The notes under the pieces: model-generated | What the model saw: the letters and a program-made list of their open reading frames with translations, nothing else | Databases searched by the model: none | Told to the model about the DNA's origin: nothing | Part shown: positions 14,801 to 23,066 of the stretch, one piece after another | Layout of the letters: each line of letters opens with the position of its first letter | Numbering within the stretch: position 1 is the stretch's first letter | Program-made: the position numbers and the translations under genes | DNA from: Rhizobium sp. N324 | Lineage (GTDB): Bacteria > Pseudomonadota > Alphaproteobacteria > Rhizobiales > Rhizobiaceae | Assembly (NCBI RefSeq): GCF_001664485.1 | Contig: NZ_CP013634.1 | Location: forward strand, 1 to 64,000 | Direction: 5' to 3' | DNA length: 64,000 nucleotides

Positions 14801-17306
14801 AAAACTCCGGCTTGATGCCGATCGAAGCGCGCTCATTCTTCACCGGAAGGGTCAGCGAGCGCTCGATGGCGCGGCCGCCGGCTTCCTGCATGCTGATATA
14901 GACGGTGGCGTTGAGCAGCTGTGTCGTTGCCGGCAGCTCGCCGATGGTGAGATCGGTCGAGGCTTGCCCGTTTTCGTCGAGTTCCGGCAGGCCTTCGATC
15001 GGCAGGCGCGAATCCTCGCTCGCCTCCTCGTCGGCCAGTCCGAAGAGGAAGCCCTTATAGGCGGCGCTCTCGCGCGTCGGCTTGACGACGACATTGCCCT
15101 CGAGCGTCAGGCCGGCGGCCGGGGCGCCATAGAGATACTTGCCGGAAACATTGATCGTCGCCGGCATATCCGCGCCGATTTCCTTGGCGTCGGTCTTGAT
15201 TTCCATGTCGGTGCGATCCGGCACGAAATCGTCGACCAGGAAACTCTTGCTGGCGATCGCGCTGCCCTTGGGATCGGTATAGATGTTCATCGTCCAGGTG
15301 CCGCGCATGGCGTTTTCCTGGGTCGGGAAATCGACGCTGTAACCGCCGAGATTGCTGGTCTGGCTGACGATCCGCCGGTCCTCGACCCCGTCGGGGCGGC
15401 TGAAGATGAAGGTGAGCGGCAGGTTCTCGATGGCGTTGCCGTCGGTGTCGCGGGCTAGCGACTGCGCATGCACCGTCTCGCCGGCCCGGTAGATGCCGCG
15501 TTCGGTGAAAGTCAGAACGTCGATCGCGCCGGGTGCGGCACGGCCGGTAACGCCGCGGTCGGAGAGGTCGAAGCCGGCCCGGGTCATGTCGAGGAAGACA
15601 TAATCCGAGGAGCCGTTCTTAGCGGCGATGACGGCCGGCGTCAGCGCCGCCGTGCCGCGAATCAGCCCGGCGGTGAAGGTGGCGCGGCCGTCTTCGTCTG
15701 TCGTCGCGGTGCCGAGCACTTCATTGTTCTTGGCGAGCAGCTGCAGCTCGACGCCTGCAATCGGCTTGGCCGAGGCGAGCGAGCGGGTGAAGACGTTGAG
15801 CCCGTCGGTGCCGGCATAGGTGGTGATGCCGATATCGGAGACGAGGAACCATTGCGTCGCCTGCGAATCCCACTCCTGCGCCGGGCCGTTCGGCGCCGTT
15901 GCCGTCATGACGTAGATGCCGGGTTTGCGCTCCGGCAGCGCCTCGTCGACCGGGAAGCTGGTGACGATGTCCTTGTTAAGTTCGTTGGCGATGTCGATCG
16001 AGCCCTGCCAGACGAGCTCGCCGTTCTGATCCTGGATGTTCTGGGCGCTGTAGCCGTCGAGCTGGCTGAGGAACTGCGAATTGGTCAACAGCGGCGCGAT
16101 GGCGCGATCGCCGATGCGGTAGAGTTTGAGGTTGGCAGAAGCCAGGTTGACCGAGACGATCGGGATGCCGCGACGCGCCGTCGAGGGCAGCACGAAGCTA
16201 TCGCCGGTGAAGCGCACCATCTGGCTGCGGTCCTTGATATAGACGTCGATGCTGACAGGCGCTTCGAGCGTCTCGTCGACGGATGACGGCAGGCCAGTGC
16301 GGAAGGCGATCTTGTAGGTCTCGCCATGCGTCAGACCCTCGACGCAGATCTGCTTGTCCTTGGTTTCCAGCGCCTTGGGGGCGGCGCCGTTCAGCGTCAC
16401 GAAGGGCGTATAATCGGTGGTCTTGACGAGCGCTTCGGAGAAGGTGACGCAGGCGCGCGGCGTGGCGCTGTCGGCATCGACGGTGTGCTCGGTGATGCGG
16501 AAACCCTGCGTCGCTTTCAGCTGCACATAGGCGGTCTGCACCTCGTCGGAGGCAACCAGCGCCAGGCTCGCCTTGTAGGCATAGAGCGCCGGGCGGTAAT
16601 TGGCGTTTCGTTCCAGCGCGGTGGCGAGCACGGACAGCGCCTCGGCGCGCTTGGCCTTGGTGCGGGTCAGCTCGTAGCCGTTCAGCGCGTCGAGCACGGC
16701 CTGGCCGGTGACGCTGCTTTCGGTGCTGCCGTAGGAAATGGCCGCACGTGCGGTTTCGAGCCAGAGATCGGCATCGCCGGGGGTGATCGACAGCGCGCCG
16801 TGGAAGGCTGTCAGCGCGTCCGTCAGATTGTTGGCGGTCATGTCGAGACGAGCATTGGCCGTCAGGCTGTCGACGCCTTGGCCCTGCTGGCCGTCGGTCA
16901 GCGCGAGATTATCCTTGAAGTCGTGGGCCTGCTGGATGAGGTCGTTGGACAGGAAGGTCAGGCGCGGCGCGGCGCCGAGATCCGGCTCCTTCTGCGCGGA
17001 TGTCTCGACGATCTTGCCGGCGATGGCGCCGGGGAAGGCGTTCATCGTCTTGAAATCGGATTTCAGGAAACACCATTTCACCTTGGGATTGTAGGTGAAG
17101 GCCTTGCAGCTCTTGTCGCCGATGCAGGAGGTCTTGCACTGATCGAGCGAGACGTTCTGCTCGGTGCGGAGATCGAAGCCGAAGAAATCGGCGTCCTTGA
17201 TCGTCTGAATATCGCGCTTGGTTTCCGCAGCGGCTGCGGGAAAACTGACGGCGATCATGGAAAAAAATGCGATTGTCGCGAAAGCAAAGAACGAGCGCAC
17301 GGACAT
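11835..17306 (-). CDS. bacterial alpha-2-macroglobulin with N-terminal PAN domain
   Basis: An 1823-residue exported protease trap of the YfhM/MagD family. A signal peptide (about residues 1-28, ending AVSFPAAAAE) lacks a lipobox, so it should be soluble in the periplasm, unlike the lipoprotein form in E. coli. A PAN/apple-like domain follows (CKTSCIGDKSCKAFTYNP, about 45-100), then macroglobulin-like domains. The bait-thioester region has an intact C1372-A-E1374-Q1375 motif (FGCAEQTTSRALPLLYL), so covalent capture of proteases is expected. The frame is open to 17411; the ATG at 17306 is chosen for its signal peptide and GGGGGGA ribosome site. It is upstream of and coupled to pbpC. Confidence 0.93.
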   Translation of the reverse strand: MSVRSFFAFATIAFFSMIAVSFPAAAAETKRDIQTIKDADFFGFDLRTEQNVSLDQCKTSCIGDKSCKAFTYNPKVKWCFLKSDFKTMNAFPGAIAGKIVETSAQKEPDLGAAPRLTFLSNDLIQQAHDFKDNLALTDGQQGQGVDSLTANARLDMTANNLTDALTAFHGALSITPGDADLWLETARAAISYGSTESSVTGQAVLDALNGYELTRTKAKRAEALSVLATALERNANYRPALYAYKASLALVASDEVQTAYVQLKATQGFRITEHTVDADSATPRACVTFSEALVKTTDYTPFVTLNGAAPKALETKDKQICVEGLTHGETYKIAFRTGLPSSVDETLEAPVSIDVYIKDRSQMVRFTGDSFVLPSTARRGIPIVSVNLASANLKLYRIGDRAIAPLLTNSQFLSQLDGYSAQNIQDQNGELVWQGSIDIANELNKDIVTSFPVDEALPERKPGIYVMTATAPNGPAQEWDSQATQWFLVSDIGITTYAGTDGLNVFTRSLASAKPIAGVELQLLAKNNEVLGTATTDEDGRATFTAGLIRGTAALTPAVIAAKNGSSDYVFLDMTRAGFDLSDRGVTGRAAPGAIDVLTFTERGIYRAGETVHAQSLARDTDGNAIENLPLTFIFSRPDGVEDRRIVSQTSNLGGYSVDFPTQENAMRGTWTMNIYTDPKGSAIASKSFLVDDFVPDRTDMEIKTDAKEIGADMPATINVSGKYLYGAPAAGLTLEGNVVVKPTRESAAYKGFLFGLADEEASEDSRLPIEGLPELDENGQASTDLTIGELPATTQLLNATVYISMQEAGGRAIERSLTLPVKNERASIGIKPEFSDELPENSIANFTVIGVNADGEKQETKGLRWKFYSLNRQYQWYREGTAWKYEPVYTAEQIANGSVDATTDGGKISVPVTWGRYRLEVESPDADGPTSSVEFDAGWFVTSTSTETPDGLEIALDKDSYKVGDTAKLKVTSRYGGELMVTAGTEKLVAVQNATIGETGGELDIPVTADWGAGAYVTATLFRPGDAQDSHMPMRSIGVKWLKVDPEQRALQVKLDTPEKMLPRGPLNIGLQVAGAGANEDAYVTVAAVDVGILNLTRYEPPNPEDWYFGQRQLGLEIRDLYGRLIDGSLGATGKLRTGGDGGAIALQSSPPTQKLVAFFSGPVKLDAEGKANVSFDIPQFNGTARVMAVAWSKSGVGHGVKDVIIRDPVVVTASLPKFLAPGDKANLRLDIANTDAPAGDYKLQLTGNDAVGIEQASAAQTIRLEAGAKSELTLSLIGKQPGAGSVSINLSDASGLSLDQTVDVPVRPSSLPITERRVLALKPGAKLTVDKNLLADSVLPGAAISVNVTRSAAFDIPALLMTLDRYPFGCAEQTTSRALPLLYLAEVAKQAGIANDDDVHKRVQDAIYRVLSYQASAGSFGLWGPDSGDVWLDSYVTDFLTRAREMKYDVPERAFVQALENLQNTLSYTTDIKGQGDQIAYAIYVLARNKKAAISDLRYYADTMINDFPTPLAKAHIAAALALYGDAQRSKNIFLDALQMSQQSMVSRVNLSRTDYGTILRDGAAILALAAESRPVPPVVPDLAKAVAKEWGRSKYKSTQEEAWMLLAARAIQGGDDGLKVDVNGAAHTGAYMARMTGDALADHPLTLTNQTNDTVSAIVTTVAAPTVPLPAGGDGFLIERSYYTLDGEEANVSEAKQNERYVVVIHVRESNDWPSRIVITDLLPAGFEIDNPNLVDSAQMTNFDWIGEISTAHTEFRYDRFVAAFNRAAGDNREFNVAYVVRAVTPGTYDHPAASVEDMYRPELSARTATGKMEVVAAQQ

Positions 17307-17515
17307 AGGTTCCCCCCAAGGATACAGGCGATGCAGGCTCTGACCGGCGGGCACTCTCGTCACTCTACGCGAGATTGTCAACTCGACTCGCGCGCTGTTT
17401 CGTCTTCGCACAGAAGCTTTCGTCCGGCTGTCACATCGGCGTGAGTGACCAGCTTGTGATTTGCGGCTTTTGCAAGGATGCGCAAGGATTTGGGCAATCG
17501 CTGGAGGTAGCGCCC

Positions 17516-18220
17516 ATGTTCACGTCTTGCCGCCGCAGGAGCCTCGCCGCACTGCTGGCCGCCACTATTTTCTCAATCTGCGCGGGTGCCGCCGGCGCGG
17601 CCGAAGATGCCGTCGTCATCCCGCCGCCGGATGTCGACGAAGCGGGCGGCTCCGGCACCGAGACCGCCATTTTCGCCGGCGGCTGTTTCTGGGGCGTCCA
17701 GGGCGTCTTCCAGCATGTGAAGGGCGTCAAGAGCGCCGTCTCCGGTTATGCCGGCGGTGAGGCCAAAACGGCGCAGTACGAAACCGTCAGCACCGGTGCG
17801 ACAGGGCATGCCGAATCCGTCGAGGTGAAATTCGATCCCAAAGAGGTCAGTTACGGCAGGCTGCTGCAGATCTTCTTCTCGGTGGCCCACAACCCGATGC
17901 AGCTGAATTTCCAGGGGCCGGATCAGGGCACGCAATATCGTTCGGCACTGTTCGTCACCGGTCCGGAGCAGCGCAAAATCGCCGAGCGCTATATCGGCCA
18001 GCTCGACAAGGCGCATGTCTTCGCCCAGCCGATCGTCACCAAAGTGTCCGACGCCGCCGGCTTCTATCCGGCCGAGGCCTATCATCAGGATTTCCTGACG
18101 CTCAATCCGACCTATCCCTATATCGTCTACAACGACCTGCCGAAAATCGAGAATCTGAAGTCGCTCTTCCCGGCCGACTATCGCAGCCAGCCGGTTCTCG
18201 TCAGGAAGGCCAAGGGGTGA
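17516..18220 (+). CDS. msrA: exported peptide-methionine (S)-S-oxide reductase
   Basis: A 234-residue MsrA that reduces methionine-S-sulfoxide in proteins. The catalytic Cys is C57 in GGCFWGVQGVFQHVKGV; family motifs GYAGG, YETVSTGATGHAESVEV and AEAYHQDFL are intact. A signal peptide (about residues 1-29, ending GAAGAAED) places it in the periplasm, whereas most MsrA proteins are cytoplasmic. The frame is open from 17375, but GGAGGT lies 7 nt before the ATG at 17516. It is divergent from the alpha-2-macroglobulin gene and convergent with the L,D-transpeptidase-like gene, separated by only 7 nt. The neighbourhood is enriched in envelope maintenance. Confidence 0.94.
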   Translation: MFTSCRRRSLAALLAATIFSICAGAAGAAEDAVVIPPPDVDEAGGSGTETAIFAGGCFWGVQGVFQHVKGVKSAVSGYAGGEAKTAQYETVSTGATGHAESVEVKFDPKEVSYGRLLQIFFSVAHNPMQLNFQGPDQGTQYRSALFVTGPEQRKIAERYIGQLDKAHVFAQPIVTKVSDAAGFYPAEAYHQDFLTLNPTYPYIVYNDLPKIENLKSLFPADYRSQPVLVRKAKG

Positions 18221-18227
18221 TTGCCCG

Positions 18228-18767
18228 TCAGGGCATGATGTCGATCGGCGTATGATCGGGGACGCGGGCCCAGATATCGCGCATCTCGGCGTTGGTGACG
18301 GCAATGCAGCCATCCGTCCAATCCCACAGCCGATGGACTTGCTGGAGCAGGCCCCAGCCATTGGGAAGCCCGTGGATCATGATATTGCCGCCGGGCGGAA
18401 AGCCGTTGGATTCGGCGTTGCGCCGGTCGTCCGGGCTCGGATAGGAAATGTGCAGGCTGAGATGCGCCATGGACTTGGGATTGCGCCAGTCGATTTCATA
18501 ATGCCCTTCCGGCGTTTTTTCGTCGCCTTCCCGTTGCTTGGGGCCTGCATCGGCAGCCTGCCCCAGGGAAATCCGATAGGTCGAGATCGGAACATCCCCT
18601 TTGAGAAGGACCATGCGGCGTTGGGACTTATAAACGCGGATGAGGTCGGCCTGCTGCGCGAGCGGCGCGTCCGCAGGCGGTGAGCCCGAGCCGATCCTGG
18701 CCATCAATTTGGTATAGGCGAACAGGCTGACGACCACCATAGCCAGGACGACAAGTTTGGTTTTCAA
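18228..18767 (-). CDS. L,D-transpeptidase (YkuD) family protein
   Basis: A 179-residue protein with an N-terminal membrane anchor or signal (about residues 4-24) and a YkuD domain. The catalytic pattern H...DGC is present as IMIHGLPNGWG and DWTDGCIAV. Proteins of this short type (YafK-like) include both peptidoglycan cross-linkers and hydrolases acting on Braun-type linkages. The start used is TTG at 18767, preceded by GGGG at 6 nt; the first in-frame ATG (18740) would remove part of the anchor. The upstream intergenic region (18768-19047) holds the promoter of the divergent response-regulator gene. Confidence 0.85.
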   Translation of the reverse strand: MKTKLVVLAMVVVSLFAYTKLMARIGSGSPPADAPLAQQADLIRVYKSQRRMVLLKGDVPISTYRISLGQAADAGPKQREGDEKTPEGHYEIDWRNPKSMAHLSLHISYPSPDDRRNAESNGFPPGGNIMIHGLPNGWGLLQQVHRLWDWTDGCIAVTNAEMRDIWARVPDHTPIDIMP

Positions 18768-18944
18768 CGGGAGCCCCGATCTTCAAGCCAGTGGAATAAC
18801 CATATCGTGTCATCGCGCTTTCATCCAGAAGGTGCGCGATGGAGATTGGACACAATTTAGCACCGATTTTGCTTTGCCGGCTTTCTCATTAGGAATTTAT
18901 CAACGTTAACAATATCTTAATTCCAGAAAATCACGTTCCACCGC

Positions 18945-18969
18945 GGAACATATCGTCAAGTTGCCCGTT
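18945..18969 (+). promoter_or_regulatory. EcfG-type promoter of the response regulator gene
   Basis: GGAAC (18945-18949) and CGTT (18966-18969) are separated by 16 nt, an exact match to the EcfG consensus. It reads toward the receiver gene at 19048, with a leader of about 70 nt. The -35 is the right half of a small GTTCC-accgc-GGAAC palindrome. Confidence 0.75.
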
Positions 18970-19047
18970 ACGACCAGGAGTTTCGCGCAGGGACACTGCC
19001 GGAGCGGATCCCTCTTTCGAAGTATGGCGTAAACAAGGGGACGTATC

Positions 19048-19488
19048 ATGGCCACCAATGTCGTGCGGCGCTGGCAACGAGATGATCTCATGAGACAGAG
19101 AGTATTGATCGTCGAAGATGAATTCCTGATCGCCCTGGATCTGGGGGCGACGGTGGAAGACATGGGCATGCAGGTGGCAGGCCTTGCGAGCGATCGCGAA
19201 CAGGCGCTGCGGCTGGCGCCGCTTGCCGATATCGCCTTCGTCGACGTCAATCTGGCCGACGGCCCGACCGGGCCCGAGATCGGCCGGCGGCTGGCTAGAG
19301 AATACGGCATTGCGGTGGTCTTCATGACCGGCAATCCCGAGGTCGTCGCCGATGGTGTCAAGGGCGCGGTCGGCGTGGTGCAGAAGCCGGTCATGCCGTC
19401 TGTCGTCCAGCAGCTGGTGAATTATCTTGCCGCGCGCCGCGTCGGCATGTTCGCGGTCGTGCCCTCGCAGATGACGGTCTTTGCCTGA
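19048..19488 (+). CDS. single-domain response regulator
   Basis: A 146-residue stand-alone receiver domain. The acidic pair E23/D24 (LIVEDEFLIALD), the phospho-acceptor D66 (IAFVDVNLADG), the Thr of VVFMTGNPE and the Lys of VVQKPV are all present. No output domain follows. Such proteins act in phosphorelays or as phosphate sinks, for example in the alphaproteobacterial general stress response. The start follows GGGGACG. The EcfG-type promoter just upstream suggests it is induced by general stress. Its cognate kinase is not next to it; the hybrid kinase at 31508 shares the same promoter type. Confidence 0.9.
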   Translation: MATNVVRRWQRDDLMRQRVLIVEDEFLIALDLGATVEDMGMQVAGLASDREQALRLAPLADIAFVDVNLADGPTGPEIGRRLAREYGIAVVFMTGNPEVVADGVKGAVGVVQKPVMPSVVQQLVNYLAARRVGMFAVVPSQMTVFA

Positions 19489-19514
19489 CGGCAAGGGCCT
19501 GACTGCGAAGCTGG

Positions 19515-20219
19515 TCAGCGTGATATGGCTGCAAGCTGCGGTGCACGGCCGGCACCATCGGCCCCCGGCCTACCATAAGCCTTGAGAAAGGTGCGGACGG
19601 CGTTGCGCGCCGCCTTCTCAAGCTCTTCGTCGGTTGGCGTACCTCCGAAAAGCGTCATCATTTGCAGGTCGGCATTGGCGAGCGCCACGAACTGCCGGGC
19701 GGCGACGTCGAAATCGTCGATGACGAGCGCGCCGGTATGAGCAAGCCGCGCGAGAAGCGCGGACAGGGCGGTGGTCAGCTTGCCCGGGCCCTGCTGGCGC
19801 CAGCTTTCGAAGAGGTGCGGATAGCGCTCGCCCTCGGTCTGCACCAGCTTGCGCAGGAATTTTCCGTCGTGATTGCAGATGCAGTTCTTGTTGAGGCGCA
19901 CGGCAAAGGCCGTCAGCCCGTCCTCCAGATTGTCGGCCTTCTCGGGGAAGCTCGACAGCACCGAGAAGAGCATGGCATTGGCGCGGTTCATGACGTCCTC
20001 GACGACGGCGACGAACAGCGTCTCTTTTTCGCGGTAGTGATTGTAGATAGTCTGGCGCGAGACGCAGGCGACCGCGGCGATCTCGTCGATGCTGGCGCCG
20101 GCAAAACCCTGGCGGCAGAAGACGTCGGCGGCGGCATCGAGGATCGACATGCGCTTGGCGCATTGCCCACGCTGCGTATGCCCTCCCATCCGGATTGCCG
20201 GTGTCATGCGATCTTTCAT
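19515..20219 (-). CDS. TetR family transcriptional regulator
   Basis: A 234-residue repressor with an N-terminal TetR HTH (ILDAAADVFCRQGFAGASID, SRQTIYNHYREKETLFVAVV) and a C-terminal ligand-binding region. It resembles regulators of the AcrR/AefR type with a C-terminal TetR_C domain. The frame is open to 20255; ATG 20219 or 20207 are both possible and neither has a strong ribosome site. It is divergent from the Bcr/CflA exporter and a TTAGAC-N6-GTCTAA palindrome lies between them, so it probably controls both genes. Confidence 0.88.
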   Translation of the reverse strand: MKDRMTPAIRMGGHTQRGQCAKRMSILDAAADVFCRQGFAGASIDEIAAVACVSRQTIYNHYREKETLFVAVVEDVMNRANAMLFSVLSSFPEKADNLEDGLTAFAVRLNKNCICNHDGKFLRKLVQTEGERYPHLFESWRQQGPGKLTTALSALLARLAHTGALVIDDFDVAARQFVALANADLQMMTLFGGTPTDEELEKAARNAVRTFLKAYGRPGADGAGRAPQLAAISR

Positions 20220-20247
20220 GGAAACGAGGATAAGGCGTCTTGACGTT

Positions 20248-20265
20248 TTAGACAATGGCGTCTAA
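20248..20265. promoter_or_regulatory. probable TetR operator
   Basis: A perfect inverted repeat, TTAGAC-AATGGC-GTCTAA, lies about 29 nt upstream of the TetR gene start. A TTGACA/GATATG-like promoter pair for the exporter follows at about 20290-20318. The position fits an autoregulatory operator that also covers the divergent exporter promoter. Confidence 0.6.
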
Positions 20266-20428
20266 TTTTACATCAGTGTCCAAATTTGTTGACACGCCTG
20301 GTTCCGCTGAAGATATGAGCTCCCAACTTCGTCTTCGCGCGCGAACAATCATCATCGAACCCTTAAGAGCAATGCGGCGGAACGACGATCCAACGCTTCC
20401 GCTCGCGCTTTTGTGAAAGATCACCATT

Positions 20429-21628
20429 ATGACGGCTCCCTTCTTTCGCATCGCCCTCATTCTCGGCCTTCTATCGGCCATCGGGCCTTTCGCCATCGAC
20501 ATGTATCTGCCCGCGCTGCCATCCATCGGCCAGGATCTGCATGCCGATAACAACGTCACCCAGCTGACCCTTCTCGCCTTCTTCATTTCCTTTGCGCTCG
20601 CCCAGCTCGTCTACGGGCCGCTGTCGGATATGTGGGGCCGCAAGCTGCCGCTCTATCTCGGCATCGGCGTCTTCGCTGTCGCCTCGATCGGCTGTGCGCT
20701 TTCGACCGACATCGAAACGCTGATCGCCTTCCGTTTCGTCCAGGGCATCGGCGGTGCAGCCGGCATGGTCATCCCGCGCGCCATCGTCCGCGACATGCAT
20801 ACCGGCGTGCAGGCCGCGCGCCTGATGTCGCTGCTGATGCTGGTCTTCTCGATCTCGCCGATCCTGGCGCCGCTGACCGGCAGCGCCGTCATCGAATTCT
20901 ACGGGTGGCGCGGCGTGTTCTGGGCGGTGATGATCGCCGCTTTCATCGGCCTCGTCCTGCTCGCCACCCAGCTCGAGGAAACCCGGCCGGCCAAGGAGCG
21001 TAGCGGCAGCGGCCTGAAAAGCGCCATGGCGGCCTACCGGCTGCTGCTTGCCGACCGCAATTTCCTGACACTGACCTTCATCGGCGGTCTCGGCATTTCG
21101 AGCTTCCTCGTCTATCTCGCCAACTCGCCCTTCGTGCTGATCCAGCATTACGGGCTGACGCCGACGCAATACAGCTTCGCCTTCTCGATCAATGCCGTCT
21201 CCTTCTTCGCGGTGTCGCAGGCGACCGGCTGGCTCGGCGAACGGTTCGGTCTGGTGCGCGTCATGCGCATTGCCGTCAGCGCCTTCGCGCTGGCGATGGT
21301 GGCCATGGCGGTGGTGATGGCCTCAGGCTTCAACCAGCTGCCCGTCTTGGCGAGCTTCCTGTTCATCGGCTACGGCTTTCTTGGCCTCGTCATCCCGACG
21401 AGCGCGGTGCTCGCCCTTGAGGATCACGGCGCCATCGCCGGCACCGCCTCGTCGCTGATGGGCACGCTGCATTTCGTCATCGCCGCCGTCGCCATGGTGA
21501 TCTCGAGCCTGTTCTTCGACGGCACCGCCGCTCCGATGGCCGCCGGCATCGCCGTCTGCGCCTTCGCGGCCTTCGTGCTGACCCAGGCAACGATCGGCCG
21601 CCGTGCCGCCGTCGCAGCTGCCGAATAG
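20429..21628 (+). CDS. Bcr/CflA family multidrug efflux MFS transporter
   Basis: A 399-residue, 12-helix drug:H+ antiporter of the major facilitator superfamily. Helix 1 shows the family signature GPFAIDMYLPALPSIGQDL and loop 2-3 has YGPLSDMWGRKLPLYLG; helix 5 has the motif-C region APLTGSAVIEFYGWRGVFW. The substrate (drug or small metabolite) cannot be read from sequence. It is divergent from a TetR regulator with a palindrome between them, so it is likely induced when that repressor binds a ligand. A strong hairpin follows the stop. Confidence 0.92.
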   Translation: MTAPFFRIALILGLLSAIGPFAIDMYLPALPSIGQDLHADNNVTQLTLLAFFISFALAQLVYGPLSDMWGRKLPLYLGIGVFAVASIGCALSTDIETLIAFRFVQGIGGAAGMVIPRAIVRDMHTGVQAARLMSLLMLVFSISPILAPLTGSAVIEFYGWRGVFWAVMIAAFIGLVLLATQLEETRPAKERSGSGLKSAMAAYRLLLADRNFLTLTFIGGLGISSFLVYLANSPFVLIQHYGLTPTQYSFAFSINAVSFFAVSQATGWLGERFGLVRVMRIAVSAFALAMVAMAVVMASGFNQLPVLASFLFIGYGFLGLVIPTSAVLALEDHGAIAGTASSLMGTLHFVIAAVAMVISSLFFDGTAAPMAAGIAVCAFAAFVLTQATIGRRAAVAAAE

Positions 21629-21637
21629 TCAAACACC

Positions 21638-21664
21638 GGCCGCACCCGAACCCCGGGTGCGGCC
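21638..21664 (+). terminator. strong hairpin after the exporter gene
   Basis: A perfect 11-bp GC-rich stem (GGCCGCACCCG / CGGGTGCGGCC) with a 5-nt loop, starting 10 nt after the stop. There is no long T-run, but the position suggests termination. Confidence 0.6.
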
Positions 21665-21729
21665 ACCAATCTGGGTTGCGGCACCAGAGAAAATACCTCG
21701 CGCAATTGAATATTGACGGGCGGCGCTAT

Positions 21730-21745
21730 CTACGTTCCGACGTAG
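21730..21745. promoter_or_regulatory. inverted repeat upstream of the ACS-family MFS gene
   Basis: CTACGT-TCCG-ACGTAG, perfect 6-bp arms, centred about 31 nt before the ATG at 21769. It could be an operator for the LacI-family regulator encoded downstream. The centre lacks the usual LacI CG symmetry, so this is tentative. Confidence 0.35.
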
Positions 21746-21768
21746 CATAGTCATTCCGGAGAATACGC

Positions 21769-23061
21769 ATGGTTGATGAGAAGCGGCTGATCTCGAAAAT
21801 CACCTGGAAGCTGATGCCGTTTCTCGGCGTCCTTTATCTCATCGCCTATATCGACCGGCAGAATGTCAGCTTCGCCAAGCTGCAGATGGTCGACGCGCTC
21901 GGGATGAGCGAATATGCCTATGGCCTTGGCGCCTCGCTGTTCTTCATCGGCTATTTTCTCTTCGAGGTGCCGAGCAACCTGTTCCTCGAAAGACTCGGCG
22001 CCCGCGTCTGGTTCGCCCGCATCCTGGTCTCCTGGGGCATCGTCACTGTTGCGCTCGCCTTCACCCAGAACGCCACGATGTTCTATATCCTGCGCTTCCT
22101 GCTCGGGGTGTGCGAGGCCGGCTTCTTTCCGGGCGTGCTCTATCTGCTGACGCTGTGGTTTCCCGCCGCCTATCGCGGCAGGATGGTCGGGTTGTTCATG
22201 ATCTTCAGCGCCATCGCCAATGCCGTCGGCGCGCCGCTCGGCGGTCTGCTGCTCGATCTCGATGGCCTTTACGGTTTTGCCGGCTGGGAATGGGTGTTCC
22301 TGGCGACCGGCATTCCGGCCGTCCTCGCCGGTATCGTCACCTTCTTTTATCTTCCCGGCCGGCCGGAGAATGCGAGCTTCCTGAGCGGCGAGGAAAAGGC
22401 CTGGCTCGAACGCCGGCTCGCCTCGGAAAATGCCGGCATGGGCGAAAATGCCGGAGATGGTTTCAAGGCGCTCATCGACCCGCGTGTGCTGCTGATGGCG
22501 CTTTGCTATGTCGCCTTTCCGCTGTCGGCCTACGGGCTCAGCTACTGGCTGCCGACCATCGTCAAGGCCTTCGGCGTCACCAACACGGTCAATGGATTTC
22601 TCAACGTCATTCCCTGGCTGCTCGTGGCGGTGGCGCTTTATGTCGTGCCCGCCATGGCCGACAAGGCGCAATCGAAGACGCCCTATATCGTCATTCCCGC
22701 CTTCATCGGCGCCGCCTGCCTGCTGCTTTCGGCGCTGATCCCGAACCACGCCCTGCAATTCGCCTTCCTCTGCGTTGCCGCGGCCGGCATCTTCGCGCCG
22801 CAACCGGTGTTCTGGAGCCTGCCTTCGCGTTTCCTGAAGGGCGCGGGGGCGGCCGCCGGCCTTGCCGCCATCAATTCGGTCGGAAATCTCGGCGGCTTCG
22901 TCGCCCAGAACGTCGTGCCCTGGATCAAGGATGAGAGCGGCAGCACGATCGCGCCGATGTTCTTCCTGGCGGCCTGCCTTGCCGCCGGCGCCCTCCTGGT
23001 CTTCTTCGTCACGCGTCAGCTGTCGAGCCGGGAGCCTCCGGTGGCGCCGAGCCGGGTCTGA
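21769..23061 (+). CDS. MFS transporter, anion:cation symporter (ACS) family
   Basis: A 430-residue, 12-helix major facilitator of the ACS family, which imports organic anions such as tartrate, glucarate, phthalate or 4-hydroxyphenylacetate. Signatures are LMPFLGVLYLIAYIDRQNVS in helix 1, EVPSNLFLERLGARVWFARI in loop 2-3, and CEAGFFPGVLYLLTLWFP in helix 4. The ribosome site GGAGAA lies 7 nt before the ATG. The gene ends 5 nt from the convergent LacI-family regulator, which is the likely local controller. The substrate cannot be assigned. Confidence 0.92.
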   Translation: MVDEKRLISKITWKLMPFLGVLYLIAYIDRQNVSFAKLQMVDALGMSEYAYGLGASLFFIGYFLFEVPSNLFLERLGARVWFARILVSWGIVTVALAFTQNATMFYILRFLLGVCEAGFFPGVLYLLTLWFPAAYRGRMVGLFMIFSAIANAVGAPLGGLLLDLDGLYGFAGWEWVFLATGIPAVLAGIVTFFYLPGRPENASFLSGEEKAWLERRLASENAGMGENAGDGFKALIDPRVLLMALCYVAFPLSAYGLSYWLPTIVKAFGVTNTVNGFLNVIPWLLVAVALYVVPAMADKAQSKTPYIVIPAFIGAACLLLSALIPNHALQFAFLCVAAAGIFAPQPVFWSLPSRFLKGAGAAAGLAAINSVGNLGGFVAQNVVPWIKDESGSTIAPMFFLAACLAAGALLVFFVTRQLSSREPPVAPSRV

Positions 23062-23066
23062 GGGCT

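Noticed and set aside
11739..15458. Long plus-strand frames (545 and 583 codons) opposite the macroglobulin gene
   Set aside because: High-GC shadows rich in Arg, Gly and Ala with no recognisable domains; the minus strand has a complete family-length protein with thioester motif.
18915..18939. Minus-strand GGAAC at 18939 as an EcfG promoter for the L,D-transpeptidase-like gene
   Set aside because: No CGTT at 16-17 nt spacing; the GGAAC only completes a small palindrome with the real -35.
20379..20402. GGAAC followed by 16 nt and CGCT before the Bcr/CflA gene
   Set aside because: The -10 lacks the conserved TT, so it is not a convincing EcfG promoter; a TTGACA/GATATG pair nearby fits better.
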